Assembly: GCF_013410115.1 (NCBI RefSeq)
Contig: NZ_JACCCV010000001.1
Span: 2,790,001 to 2,854,000, forward strand
Source: Tunturiibacter gelidiferens
GTDB lineage: Bacteria; Acidobacteriota; Terriglobia; Terriglobales; Acidobacteriaceae
Direction: 5' to 3'
DNA length: 64,000 nucleotides
The position numbers and the translations under genes were made by a program. A model generated the notes under the pieces. The model was not told the origin of the DNA. It was given only the letters and a program-made list of their open reading frames with translations, and searched no databases. Below are positions 9,325 to 18,600 of the stretch, piece after piece; position 1 is the stretch's first letter, and each line of letters begins with the position of its first letter.

Positions 9325-9738
9325 ATGAGCGTTGGGGCCAACCGAAGGACAATTTCTTGGAGATTTTCGCTAATTGCAGACCGAAAGGATCATCCTCTCC
9401 TTACGACGCTTCTTTACGCCTTCGATGAGATTGGCATTCACGAAAAGTGGAGGATACAAATCCTCTGCGTAATGAGGGAAGGGCCTGTTCGTCTCGGTCA
9501 ACTCGGATGGCTGATTCCGTCGGCCTCTAAAGAGGTTTTGACGGAAAGCCTCAGAAACCTCGAATCGGCTGGGCTGGTTGTTAGGACGGATATGAGCCGC
9601 CAAGTTCGGCACGTCGGATATGATTTGGCCGAGTCCTCTAAATTGGCAACGTATGAACTCCTGGATTCCCTGGCGAAGTGGGGAGAGGTTTATAACGTAC
9701 CGAGGCGGAGGCATCCGAGGAGACCGGTAATCTCCTAA
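9325..9738 (+). CDS. HxlR-like winged-helix transcriptional regulator
   Basis: A 137-residue protein matching the HxlR pattern: HEKWRIQIL aligns with the family GGKW..LIL, RLGQLGWLIPSASKEVLTES with the recognition region, and NLESAGLVVRTDMS with the wing. LDSLAKWGEVY closes the domain. The N-terminal Cys used for sensing in some HxlR proteins is absent. The frame is open upstream, but the ATG at 9325 avoids overlap with the divergent gene and is preceded by purines (ATCGGAAAG). It could control the divergent LMF gene (inference from position). Confidence 0.78.
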   Translation: MSVGANRRTISWRFSLIADRKDHPLLTTLLYAFDEIGIHEKWRIQILCVMREGPVRLGQLGWLIPSASKEVLTESLRNLESAGLVVRTDMSRQVRHVGYDLAESSKLATYELLDSLAKWGEVYNVPRRRHPRRPVIS

Positions 9739-9860
9739 GGTGAGAGGCTATCTGTTACGGCGGGAAAATCAGGATCGCAGACTCATCTTTAGTCAGCATG
9801 ACTAGCGCCCTAGGTGATTGTCTTTTTTTTGCAACCGTGACAAAAACCGTGACAGTGACA

Positions 9861-9894
9861 AGAGATAAGGCCAGCCGGTTAGGGCTGGCCCTCT
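9861..9894 (-). terminator. Hairpin downstream of tRNA-Leu
   Basis: GGCCAGCC (9869-9876) pairs with GGCTGGCC (9883-9890). Outer AGAG/CTCT pairing extends the stem. On the minus strand it is followed by TTATCTCTTGT. It lies 27 nt past the tRNA-Leu 3' end, as expected for its terminator. Confidence 0.6.
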
Positions 9895-9920
9895 CGTATC
9901 TGATTGATTCTTTGGATTGG

Positions 9921-10002
9921 TGCGGAGGAGGGGACTTGAACCCCTATGCCTTGCGGCGCTAGCACCTCAAGCTAGTGCGTCTGCCAATTTCGCCACCTCC
10001 GC
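9921..10002 (-). tRNA. tRNA-Leu (anticodon GAG)
   Basis: The minus strand folds as a class II tRNA. The acceptor stem is GCGGAGG/CCTCCGC with discriminator A, the D arm region is TGGCGAAATTGGCAGACGC, the anticodon stem is CTAGC/GCTAG with loop TTGAGGT (anticodon GAG), there is a variable arm, and the T arm is GGGGTTCAAGTCCCC. GAG reads CUC/CUU leucine codons. CCA is not encoded. Confidence 0.95.
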
Positions 10003-10139
10003 GCCTTATCTCGACGCTGGTGAGCGCGAGGTGCGGTAAGCAATCCGAAGGTAAGTATAGCATTCGGGGGCGGGGATTGGGAGTGTGGATTTGAAGCGCG
10101 CCGAGAGTCATACCGTCGGAGCGAAGTCGGACGGGTCTC

Positions 10140-10180
10140 AACAAAACTGCCTCTTCCGATTGAGAAGAGGCAGTTTTGTT
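10140..10180 (-). terminator. Strong 17-bp hairpin terminator with a nearby third copy
   Basis: AACAAAACTGCCTCTTC (10140-10156) and GAAGAGGCAGTTTTGTT (10164-10180) are perfect 17-nt inverted arms with a 7-nt loop. A further direct copy, AAGAAGAGGCAGTTTGC, follows at 10181-10197. The hairpin lies 37 nt beyond the SYLF gene stop and has TTTTGTT on its 3' arm, so it should end that transcript. Its symmetry would also let it work from the other side. Confidence 0.8.
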
Positions 10181-10216
10181 AAGAAGAGGCAGTTTGCTGG
10201 TTGGTTTCCGTGCCGA

Positions 10217-10906
10217 TTACATATCGCGCTTCGGTGATGCCTTGTTGAGGACGCCGTCCAGGGCTTTTCCTGAAGGGGTTATGGTAACGGCACCATCTCG
10301 GACGATCTGAGAGGCGGTGACGTCCTTGCCATACACGGCCTTATTGGCATCATCGTCGGTATCCATGGATGCGCTGGCCAGAGAGGCGCCGGCAAACAAT
10401 CCACCCTTGGCTCTCGAGTAGGTCAGGACATCGACGTTTGGATCGTTTGCTCCCACGGCCTTCGCTCCGGTAGGACCAGCAACGGCAGTCGCGTCCGCAC
10501 CCAGCTTCAGTTTGCCGGAGAGGATCTTCGAGGCGCCTACGTTGGTTTCGACCACCAGCACATAGTCTGTGGAAGAGCTGCCGAGCTGCACGCCGAGGCT
10601 GCCGACGTCCAACTTGTACATAGCGGGAGCCGACCACGGGCCGCTAAAGTCGGCGCCGGAGCGGCAGGCGATCACGCCTCGTCCATAGGTCACGCCGAGG
10701 CCGATTCCAACCTTCTTGACGGACGGGAAGACGAGCACGCATGCGGATTTATTGAAGAGGTGTTTCGGTATGCCGTCGGGTCTGGCGAGAAACTGTCTTA
10801 ATACCTCGGCTGAAGTTCCAAGGCGATCATCAATCTTGTTTTGCGCAACAGCCGGTAAGGTAGCCCCAATGCACACCAGAGCGAGTAGAAGTTCTTTTTT
10901 CATCAT
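10217..10906 (-). CDS. SYLF-domain (YSC84-like) secreted lipid-binding protein
   Basis: A 229-residue protein with an N-terminal signal peptide (MKKELLLALVCIGATLPAVA, cleavage expected after AVAQ). The mature part has the SYLF/YSC84 features: IPKHLFNKSACVLVFPSVKK, GVTYGRGVIACR, WSAPAMYKLDVGSLGVQLGS and VGASKILSGKLKLGADATAVAGP. Bacterial members are periplasmic or outer-membrane-linked and bind lipids; the precise role is unknown. The ATG at 10906 is chosen because AAAGG lies just upstream and the signal peptide then begins correctly; the frame extends another 27 codons without such features. A strong terminator follows. Confidence 0.88.
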   Translation of the reverse strand: MMKKELLLALVCIGATLPAVAQNKIDDRLGTSAEVLRQFLARPDGIPKHLFNKSACVLVFPSVKKVGIGLGVTYGRGVIACRSGADFSGPWSAPAMYKLDVGSLGVQLGSSSTDYVLVVETNVGASKILSGKLKLGADATAVAGPTGAKAVGANDPNVDVLTYSRAKGGLFAGASLASASMDTDDDANKAVYGKDVTASQIVRDGAVTITPSGKALDGVLNKASPKRDM

Positions 10907-11096
10907 TGAACCTTTCTTGGTTTTTTCTGATTTAGTGCCGGTTGCCGCTTTGGCGTTTCTCTGTTCGCAAGGAGTGGCCAGATTCAACCGGTGAAACTAT
11001 CGAAATACCAGGCCGTGATGCAGAGGAGAGTGAGAGATACGGGGACAGGAGACAGAGATCAATCGCGAACGACTATGGTGGCAAGTTAAAGGGAAC

Positions 11097-11123
11097 GGCC
11101 TATTCTGTCAATAGAAAAAGGCC
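11097..11123 (-). terminator. Possible terminator of the decarboxylase gene
   Basis: GGCCT and AGGCC arms with an inner TTCT/AGAA pairing lie 31 nt beyond the decarboxylase stop on the minus strand. The tract after the hairpin (GTTCCCTTT) is only partly T-rich. Confidence 0.4.
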
Positions 11124-11153
11124 ATTCGAGTTGACTTAGAAGAGCTTTGTGAA

Positions 11154-13586
11154 TCACCTTTCGGAGGAAAGGCCGTCTCCAGGGACGACGGGTGCGGTCG
11201 CTGGAGTGCGCTTTTTCTTCTGGACTGGTGGCGCTGCGTTTGGTGGGCGTTGCTTCCCGTGGCCATTGCCGTTCTTCTTCTTCCCGGGAGTTTCGACAAC
11301 GGCGCGCATCCAATAATTTCCTTCGGCGTCGGCCTCGATGCCGTGGACCTCGCGTTCGAAGCCTGGGAAGCGCTTGCCGAACTCTTCCATGGCGAGGATG
11401 AGCTTGATGACAGGGCTTTCGGCGCTGCCGAGACGTTCGCCGGGCATCGACATGGGGATGCCTGGAGGGTAGGGAACGAGCATGACGGCGGCGATTCGGC
11501 CGGCCATCTCCGAGAAGCGGATCTTCTCCGTTTCGTGGCGGAGGAGCTTCTGGTAAGTCTGAGCGGGAGTGAGGATGGGGTCGAAGTCTTCATCGCAGGC
11601 ATCATTGACGAGGCCGGAGAGGTTGAGCTGAACCATTGCGGCGTGCATCTCGTCGGAGAGCTCTTTGAGGGTGACGTTGCGATAGCGATGAGGATAGCGG
11701 GAGACGAGTTCAGGGAGGGCCTCTTCGAGGGGAGCTTCGGAGTCGTAAAGGCGTTTGAACTCGAAGAGGTTTTCGAGGAGGGCGCCCCACTTACCTTTAG
11801 AGGTGCCGACGGAGAAGAGAACCAGGACGGTGTAGTCGCCGGTGCGAGCAATCTCGACGCGGCGTCCGTCGAGGAACTCGGTGACGATGGCTGCGGGTAT
11901 GCCCCAGTCGCTGACTTTTCCCTGAGCGTTGACGCCGGGGGCAAGGATGGTGACCTTGGTGGGGTCGAGCATGCAGTAGTCGTCGGAGATGTCTTCATCC
12001 TGGAAGCCGTGCCACTCTTCGCCGGGCTTTAGGGTCCAGGCGCTGGAGCGATTGGTAAGGAGGCCGTCTGCGGCTTCTTCTAGGAGGTACGTCTTTTTGT
12101 CGAGGGGATCGAAGACGTACTCGGGTTGATAGAGGCGGAAGAACCAGCCTTGTTCGGCTTCGCGGAGACGGTGACCGATCGAGGACATGGCCTTGCGGAA
12201 GCTGATCGCATCTTGCAGGGTCTCGCTCATTAGGGTGGGACCAGCTGGCTCGTCCATCATTGCGGCGGCCACGTCGAGCGAGGCGATGAGCGGGTAGAAG
12301 GGCGAGGTGGTGCCATGCATCATAAAGGACTCGTTGAACTGATCGAAGTCGAGATTGGCGCGAGGGCTTAGCTTGACGTGGATCATGGAGCCCATCGAGA
12401 AGGCTGCGAGCATCTTATGCGTGGACTGGACTGCGAAGATGGTGGGACGATCCGGCATGTCGTCGGGAACACCCATGGCGAATCGACCCTGGTAGATCTC
12501 GTGGAATTTGGCGTAGGCGTACCAGGCTTCATCGAAGTGAATGCGCGGGACGGACTTCGAGAGCTCGGTGACGACGCGGTTCACGTCGTAGCAGAGACCG
12601 TCGTAGGTGGAGTTGGTGACGACGGCGTAGGTGGGATTCTGGTTGGCGACGCCGGTAGTGAGCGGGCTCTTGTCGATAATGCCGCGGATGAACTCGGGGC
12701 TGAAGCGCTTGAGGGGGACGAGGCCAATCATGCCGTAGCCGTTGCGCGTGGGCTTCATATAGACGGGGCGCGCGCCGGTGACGGTGAGGGAGTGGCAGAT
12801 GGATTTGTGGCAGTTGGCGTCGGCGAGGACGATGTCGTCCTGCGCGATGACGCCGTGGCCGACGATCTGGTTGGAGGTGCTGGAGCCGCCGAGGACGTAG
12901 AAGGTCCAGTCGGCTCCGAAGATGCGGGCGGCGTTGCGCTCGGATTCGCCAGGAGGTCCGAGGTGATCGAGCCAGGAACCGAGCGGCGAGGTAGAGATGC
13001 CGAGGTCGGAACGCATGATGTTTTCGCCGAAGAACTTGTGAAACTCCATGCCTACGGGATGCTTGAGAAAAGCGACGCCGCCCATGTGGCCGGGAGCATC
13101 CCAGGAGTAGGCGCCCTGATCGTTGTACTTCTTGAGTTCGCGGAAGTAGGGAGGGAGGAGTTGCTCGTGGTAACGCTCGACGGCGAAGTCGACGCGGTTG
13201 GCGATGAAGGCGGGGGTGTCGCCGAAGAGGTGGATGTACTCGTGGACCTGCTTGACCACTTCGAGGGGGAGTTCGCTGACGAGAGTACGGTCGGCGATGA
13301 GGAAGATCGGAATTTTCTTGTTGCGACGGCGTACGGCACGGAGGATCGCAAGCGCCGCTCCTTCGGCGAATTGGTTCTCGCCTTCGAGGTCCCAGTCCAG
13401 AAGGATGGTGCTGTACGACGGGTCGGATGTGACCAGAGACAGACCGTCTTCCGGGGTAGAGGTGCGGACGACCTCATAGCCTTCGAGACGAATCGCCTCG
13501 ACGAGCCGCTCCATAGCGCGGTCTGACACCGAATCCGTGCCACCAACTTCACTCGCAATCAATAAAACCCAACGACCTTCGCTCAT
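11154..13586 (-). CDS. Arginine/lysine/ornithine decarboxylase (PLP, fold type I)
   Basis: An 810-residue protein with the three-part layout of large bacterial basic amino-acid decarboxylases. A receiver-like wing domain covers about residues 1-135. The PLP core includes GGSSTSNQIVGHG, ADANCHKSICHSL, the cofactor-contacting HFDEAWYAY and the PLP-lysine motif STHKMLAAFSMGS near residue 390. A C-terminal domain ends around 760 (AGRIAAVMLVPYPPGIPMSMPGE). The last ~50 residues are Lys/Pro/Asn-rich and outside the usual family end. The reaction is CO2 release from Arg, Lys or Orn to give a polyamine precursor or to consume acid. Substrate cannot be set from sequence; arginine is likeliest by overall similarity. 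GAGAGG precedes the ATG. Confidence 0.9.
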   Translation of the reverse strand: MSEGRWVLLIASEVGGTDSVSDRAMERLVEAIRLEGYEVVRTSTPEDGLSLVTSDPSYSTILLDWDLEGENQFAEGAALAILRAVRRRNKKIPIFLIADRTLVSELPLEVVKQVHEYIHLFGDTPAFIANRVDFAVERYHEQLLPPYFRELKKYNDQGAYSWDAPGHMGGVAFLKHPVGMEFHKFFGENIMRSDLGISTSPLGSWLDHLGPPGESERNAARIFGADWTFYVLGGSSTSNQIVGHGVIAQDDIVLADANCHKSICHSLTVTGARPVYMKPTRNGYGMIGLVPLKRFSPEFIRGIIDKSPLTTGVANQNPTYAVVTNSTYDGLCYDVNRVVTELSKSVPRIHFDEAWYAYAKFHEIYQGRFAMGVPDDMPDRPTIFAVQSTHKMLAAFSMGSMIHVKLSPRANLDFDQFNESFMMHGTTSPFYPLIASLDVAAAMMDEPAGPTLMSETLQDAISFRKAMSSIGHRLREAEQGWFFRLYQPEYVFDPLDKKTYLLEEAADGLLTNRSSAWTLKPGEEWHGFQDEDISDDYCMLDPTKVTILAPGVNAQGKVSDWGIPAAIVTEFLDGRRVEIARTGDYTVLVLFSVGTSKGKWGALLENLFEFKRLYDSEAPLEEALPELVSRYPHRYRNVTLKELSDEMHAAMVQLNLSGLVNDACDEDFDPILTPAQTYQKLLRHETEKIRFSEMAGRIAAVMLVPYPPGIPMSMPGERLGSAESPVIKLILAMEEFGKRFPGFEREVHGIEADAEGNYWMRAVVETPGKKKNGNGHGKQRPPNAAPPVQKKKRTPATAPVVPGDGLSSER

Positions 13587-13691
13587 ACACCTCTCACTTC
13601 TTGTGTTAATCCTCTTAGATGTTACAGGGAAGTTTCGTGGGGTGTTTATCGCATGTGAATGTTGGGCAAATTGTGCGCAGATGAGAATAGG

Positions 13692-14222
13692 TCAGGCGCA
13701 GGTGCAGTTGACGCAGCCGTAGTGAGCGCAGAGTTTGCAGACCAGGATCAATTGCTTCTTCAGTGCCTGGCGCGCGCGGTGTACGCGGACTGCGGCGTTG
13801 CCGGCCGTAATGCCAGTCTTCTTCGCGAAAGCCTTCAAACTGGCTCCGGCCAAGTCAACTTCGCTAAGAATCTCACTGTAGGAGGGCTTCAGAACGGGGA
13901 GTACTTGATGGATGCACTCACACTCGATCTCCTCTGACTTTGGAGGGGGCTTCATATCTGTTGAGTCACGAGCCAAGCGTTCCAAGGCGCGGTCTTCGGC
14001 GGAACGGTGGCGATAGTAGTCGATGATGGCGTTACGGAGGACACGGTAAAACCATGCAGCGGCAGACTCCTGTTGCCGTAACATCGAGACATTTTCGATA
14101 GCTTGGATGTAGGCGTTCTGAACGATGTCTTCAGCGGCTGCTGCAGAGGCGACGCGCCTCTGCACGAACTGCAGGAATTGTTGTCGGTTGAGGACGAGTT
14201 GTGCGATAGCTTGAATTTGCAT
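13692..14222 (-). CDS. ECF sigma factor with Cys-rich C-terminal tail (CorE-like)
   Basis: A 176-residue ECF sigma factor. Region 2 spans about residues 14-75 (ASAAAAEDIVQNAYIQAIEN, then AAAWFYRVLRNAIIDYYRHR). Region 4 spans about 110-160 (ILSEVDLAGASLKAFAKKTG then AAVRVHRARQALKKQL). After region 4 comes the tail CKLCAHYGCVNCTCA with Cys at 162, 165, 170, 173 and 175, and the linker between sigma domains has CEC (101-103). Such a tail is the mark of CorE-type, metal-responsive ECF factors, which sense copper or cadmium directly instead of using an anti-sigma factor. No anti-sigma gene is adjacent, in agreement. A strong hairpin separates it from the Cys-rich micro-ORF just upstream. Confidence 0.88.
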   Translation of the reverse strand: MQIQAIAQLVLNRQQFLQFVQRRVASAAAAEDIVQNAYIQAIENVSMLRQQESAAAWFYRVLRNAIIDYYRHRSAEDRALERLARDSTDMKPPPKSEEIECECIHQVLPVLKPSYSEILSEVDLAGASLKAFAKKTGITAGNAAVRVHRARQALKKQLILVCKLCAHYGCVNCTCA

Positions 14223-14234
14223 GGGGACTGTTAA

Positions 14235-14270
14235 GGGACGTGGTGCGGAGCTTTGTACCGCACCACGCCC
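14235..14270 (-). promoter_or_regulatory. Strong hairpin in the leader of the ECF sigma gene
   Basis: CGTGGTGCGG (14239-14248) and CCGCACCACG (14258-14267) are perfect arms with a 9-nt loop, extended by GGG/CCC around one bulged base. It sits between the micro-ORF stop and the sigma ATG at 14222, with no T tract. It may terminate or attenuate the upstream transcript, or stabilise an mRNA end. Confidence 0.55.
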
Positions 14271-14273
14271 TAG

Positions 14274-14351
14274 TCATTTGGATGCGGGACAGGTGCAGTT
14301 GGAATCGCAGGGGCAGGGGGGTGTGCATTCGCACTCCGGGCAGCACGGCAT
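14274..14351 (-). CDS. Cys-rich micro-protein, metallothionein-like candidate
   Basis: This 25-codon frame, MPCCPECECTPPCPCDSNC followed by TCPASK, has eight cysteines, mostly CxC pairs, the pattern of a soft-metal-binding peptide. It lies 51 nt upstream of the CorE-like sigma gene on the same strand. The start is uncertain: a good Shine-Dalgarno (AAAGGAG) is 6 nt upstream of an ATG at 14368, but that ATG is in another frame (14270-14368, 32 residues, Cys-poor). The Cys-rich frame is open further upstream to about 14480. Peptide production needs proof; the cysteine clustering and the neighbour are the support. Confidence 0.5.
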   Translation of the reverse strand: MPCCPECECTPPCPCDSNCTCPASK

Positions 14352-14572
14352 ATAAGGCGAGTTGTCATGTGATTCTCCTTTGATCGGGCGTTTTGCTCCG
14401 AACACTACTGTTGACGGATGAGGAAGGCGCAAATTACAGTCCAACAGCTTGTTCACAGACAATAGGACGTGAGAGCGCACCGAATCCCATGCCCTGCTTG
14501 AGAAGGTAAGGGTATTAGATGAGTAATCGTGTCGCGATGTGAACTGCCTCGCATTCCTGAGAACGGGCTGAT

Positions 14573-15295
14573 CTAGAAATGACGGGTGAGGTCGGCGAAG
14601 CTCGCAAGTTCGAGTAACTGTTGCCCTGCAGGAGGCTGGTTCACGACCTCATGCTCGAGGACCCAGGTGAAATCGTGCGGAATGAAGATGGCATTTAATC
14701 CGGCTGAGAGCGCTGGGTTGACGTCCGAGCGGGGGCTGTTGCCGACCATCCAGGTATTGCATGCCTCGCAACCGTGGTGAGAGGCAAGCGAGAGGTAGGC
14801 CTGGTGGTGTTTTTCAGGCAGTACCTCGACAGCAGCGAAATGAGGAGCGAGGCCGGAGCGATGCAGCTTGTCGGTTTGCTCGTCCTGGTCTCCCTTGGTG
14901 ACGAGAATGAGGCGGTGACGCGTGGCGAGTTCGCTGAGCGTGGGGCCAACGTTGGGGAGAAGCTCGATCTCCTGCTCGGCGATGGACTGGGCGAAGCTTT
15001 CAATGCGACGGTGCTTTTCGTCTGTCATGGGGACGTCGCTGAGCTGTTCGAAGCAGGCGACCAGCGACCTGCGGAAGCTGTGAAGCCCGTAACCGTGGGC
15101 GCGGATAGTGTCGTGTTCGACTCGGTTGAGGTGGCCGCGGACCTCTTCCGCGGTGTGAATTCGGTGATCAAGGTAGGAGATGAAGCTGGTGATGGCACGC
15201 TCAAAGTAGATGTTGTTCTCCCAGAGAGTGTCGTCGGCATCAATCAGTAGGGTCTGGTTAACAGGATGGCGGACGATTCGGGTAGGAGGGTTCAC
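14573..15295 (-). CDS. HAD-superfamily hydrolase
   Basis: A 240-residue haloacid-dehalogenase-fold protein. Motif I is LLIDADDTLW (nucleophile Asp plus DxD), a helical cap follows, motif II is LILVTKGD, and the later acidic motif lies in MVGNSPRSDVNPALSAGLNA. It probably removes phosphate from a small metabolite; the substrate is unknown. The start is a GTG (MNPPTRIVRH) without a clear Shine-Dalgarno. Divergent from the Ser/Thr kinase gene. Confidence 0.85.
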   Translation of the reverse strand: MNPPTRIVRHPVNQTLLIDADDTLWENNIYFERAITSFISYLDHRIHTAEEVRGHLNRVEHDTIRAHGYGLHSFRRSLVACFEQLSDVPMTDEKHRRIESFAQSIAEQEIELLPNVGPTLSELATRHRLILVTKGDQDEQTDKLHRSGLAPHFAAVEVLPEKHHQAYLSLASHHGCEACNTWMVGNSPRSDVNPALSAGLNAIFIPHDFTWVLEHEVVNQPPAGQQLLELASFADLTRHF

Positions 15296-15644
15296 ACACT
15301 GATTATAAAGTGCTCCCGACAGCGCTGGATGTGTGGAAGATGGGACATGAACGGCATGCCACGCTTGGGGGATGTATTCCTCGAACTGGCTATGCGAGAG
15401 TTGGAAGCGATCACGAGTCCTGGTCTAGCGCCGGGTTGAAGAGGTTGCACGAGGCTTGTCCCGTCGTCAGCAGATTTGTTTATCGAGTATGGAACCCTTT
15501 CGAGGTGGTTCTGCGATCGAGTGGTGATGGACATTATGATCAACTCGCACAAGGCCTTACGCTCGCGACTCCGGTTACGAGGATGATCGCAAAGCGAAGA
15601 TATTGGTTCCGATCGACGCTGGGAGAATAGAAGGCAACCGAGGC
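15296..15644. other. Divergent promoter region, nothing further recognised
   Basis: This region lies between the HAD hydrolase and kinase genes. Open frames here are short and show no family features or ribosome sites. Confidence 0.5.
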
Positions 15645-18600
15645 ATGATTCCAGAGGCTGGCCAGAGGTTCGGTCCGTACGAGATCCTGGGTAGACTGGG
15701 CGGCGGAGGTATGGGCCTCGTCTTTCGAGCCTGGGATGAGCGGCTGCATCGCGAAGTTGCGGTGAAGCTGCTGCATGAGAGCTACAAGATGCCCGGGATG
15801 CGAGAGCGTTTCCTGCAAGAGGCGCGGGCTGCTTCTGCACTGAATCACCCAAATATCTGCATGGTGTTCGACATCGGCGAACAGAATGGCACGCCTTATC
15901 TAGTGATGGAACTGCTGGAGGGCGAAACCGTAAGGTCCCGAATCGAACACGGCGCGCTCTCTCCGGACGAGATTGTTCGCTATGCGCTCGAGATATCTGA
16001 CGCGTTGGCAGCCGCGCATACCAAAGGGATTGTGCATCGAGATATCAAGCCGGCAAATATCTTCCTGGTGAAGATGCCGAGTGGAAAGAGCCAGGCGAAG
16101 GTGCTGGACTTTGGCCTGGCGAAGATCGGACTCGAAGTGCGCGGAGGGTGGGAGTCGCGAACGCTTGATATGACGCTATCGGGGGCGACCGTTGGGACGG
16201 TGGCGTATATGTCGCCGGAGCAGGCGCGGGGCGAGTCACTGGACACACGATCGGATCTGTTCTCGCTGGGGGTTGTGCTGTATGAGATGGCGACGCGACG
16301 TGTGCCGTTCGAAGGAACGACGAGTGCGCTGATGTTTGTGCAGCTTCTCAGTCATACGCCGGACTCTGTCCGTAACTGGAACCAATCGATTCCGCGTGAC
16401 TTGGAGCGGATCATCCTCAAACTGATGGCGAAGAATCGGACTGAGCGATTCCAGAGCACGCAGGAGTTGCAGGAGGCCTTAACTAAGGTCGGGGGAAAGC
16501 TGGGTCGAGGAGGATGGCTACACAAGGGATCATTGTCAGCAGTTCCTCTCGTTCGTGCTTATGATCCAGTCGCTCTGCATAAGGGACCGAAACGCAAATC
16601 TGATTCAAGCCAGGGGAATACGCCGGGTGGGAGGGTGCCAAGGCTCCAGGCCAGAGGGTCACTTGATAGCAAAAAGCTGACCCGCCCCGCGGTCGGTCCG
16701 GGGGGCGATTTTGGTCGCGCTCCAAAGCGCTCGCATCTTGTACAAGCGGGCGCCTTGGCATTTGAGAGCGAGGGCTCTCAGCGGTTTCGGCGCTCTGTAT
16801 ATGATGTGGTGCAAAGTAACGCTCAAGATGCAACTGTCCAACAGGTTGGTCATAGCCCGTTGACGGGAGTGAAGATATTACCTTCTCAACCAGAATCGAT
16901 AAGATCTCGACGGGGGTTGACGCGTTTTGAAGAAGATCGCGATGACATGGCTGAGCGGGATGTACCGGAATGGCTGGTATCTGAAGACGATTCTTTAGCA
17001 GAGTTGATGGTGGAGCATAGAAAAAAAGCCTGGGTGCGAATGGCGGCCGCAGTGACCCTAACGCTCGGCGTCGCGATGGCAATCTCTCTATTGATTGGCA
17101 GAAGCCTCTTTCGACCGATGGTGCTAAAGCCCACTGATCGTTTGCTGCTAACTCTTGTTCAGAACAAGACTGGAGACAAGACACTCGACGGAACGGTGAT
17201 GGAGGGGCTTGAGATCGCGCTGCATCAATCGAAGACTTTGAATGTTCTGGGTGGTCAAGCGTATCGCGCGGGCCTAATGCAGATCAATCCGGAGAGCGCT
17301 GTAGCGATGATGACAGTCCCTGTGCAGAGTGTCGCGCAGAAGATTGGCGCCAGGGCTTATTTGTATGGTGAGATCAGTGGATCGGAGGCTCCCTATACGA
17401 TCAGCGTCGACGTGTTGAGGGCTGATTCGAACGACAAAGTGGCAAGCCTCGATGAGATTGCTGGGAGCAGGGAAGAGATTCCCGCGGCGATCGGCCGACT
17501 AGCGTTGGCCGTGCGGAGAGAAGTGAGTGAAGACAGTAAAGCCGACATGCGAAGAACAATTCCGTTTGTCGATGAGGCGTCAGGAAATCTGGATGCGTTG
17601 CATGCTTATTTTGTAGGGGCGACAGCAGAGCAGAATGGCCGAATCCCCGAGGCGTTAGAGGCGTATCAAGAAGCGGTAAATTTCGATCCGAAGTTTGTTC
17701 AGGTGCAGATGCGGCTTGCGTGGCTTTATCGTGAGGAAAAGGCTGAAGTGGCATCCGCGAAGGCCGCCGGGTTTGCACGCGATGCCGCAGTTCACGCCAG
17801 CGAGGCGGTCAAGTTGCTGGCGAAGTTCTGCTTTGAAATGAATGGGAGTGGGGATCTGGTTCAGGCTACCAGAACGATCCGCGAGTATGTGTTGCGATAT
17901 CCGCTCAGCGTTGACGGGAGAAGAGGGCTGGCGCTGGTGTTGCGAATGCAGAGGCTATTCCCGGAGGCTTTGCAGGCTGCGCAGCAGGGATATGAGGAGA
18001 ATCCGTTCGATGCGGAGACTTATGTCGAGGCAGAACGCGACCTGGTCGGGATGGATCGATACGGAAGCGTCCTTGAAGTGGCGTCACAGGCTGGTCACAT
18101 CGGGGTTGCGAGTAGTACCAACGTCCTGACCGCGGTATATCTGGACGGGAGGGAAGATCTTGTGACAGAGCAGGTAAAAGAATTGCAGGATGCGCTCGCC
18201 GGACCAACGATTGGCAGCCGCGCGCAGGTGACGTACGCAGACTTGAATAATTACGGCCTTTACCTGGATAACACAGGAAAGAAGGGCGCGGCTTTGGATC
18301 TGTGGCGGACGGCGGCTGCAAAAGCTGGTGACGACGCCGAGCTATCTGGCACCCAGGCATCTTTGTTGGCGCAAGGCGCGCTCGATCAGGCTCTGGCAGA
18401 GAGTTGCTCCGCTGCACTCGCGATGGTTGAGGAAGTGAGAAGCTTGCCGAAGGGACCAGTTGCAAGCTTCAACGCAGGAATGGCTGCGGCTCTCTGTGGA
18501 GATCAGCCGTATGCGATGAAGACTGCCGGCATACTGCAGCAGCATTTTCCGCGAAATACCGCAGTGGTCCAAAACTACGTACCTGAGTTGAAAGCTGCAG

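Noticed and set aside
9739..10002. tRNA-Leu as an integration site of a mobile element
   Set aside because: No duplicate of the tRNA 3' end and no integrase gene were found nearby.
11250..13526. Long plus-strand open frames opposite the decarboxylase gene
   Set aside because: These are shadow frames of a GC-biased gene; the minus-strand decarboxylase has all the family motifs.
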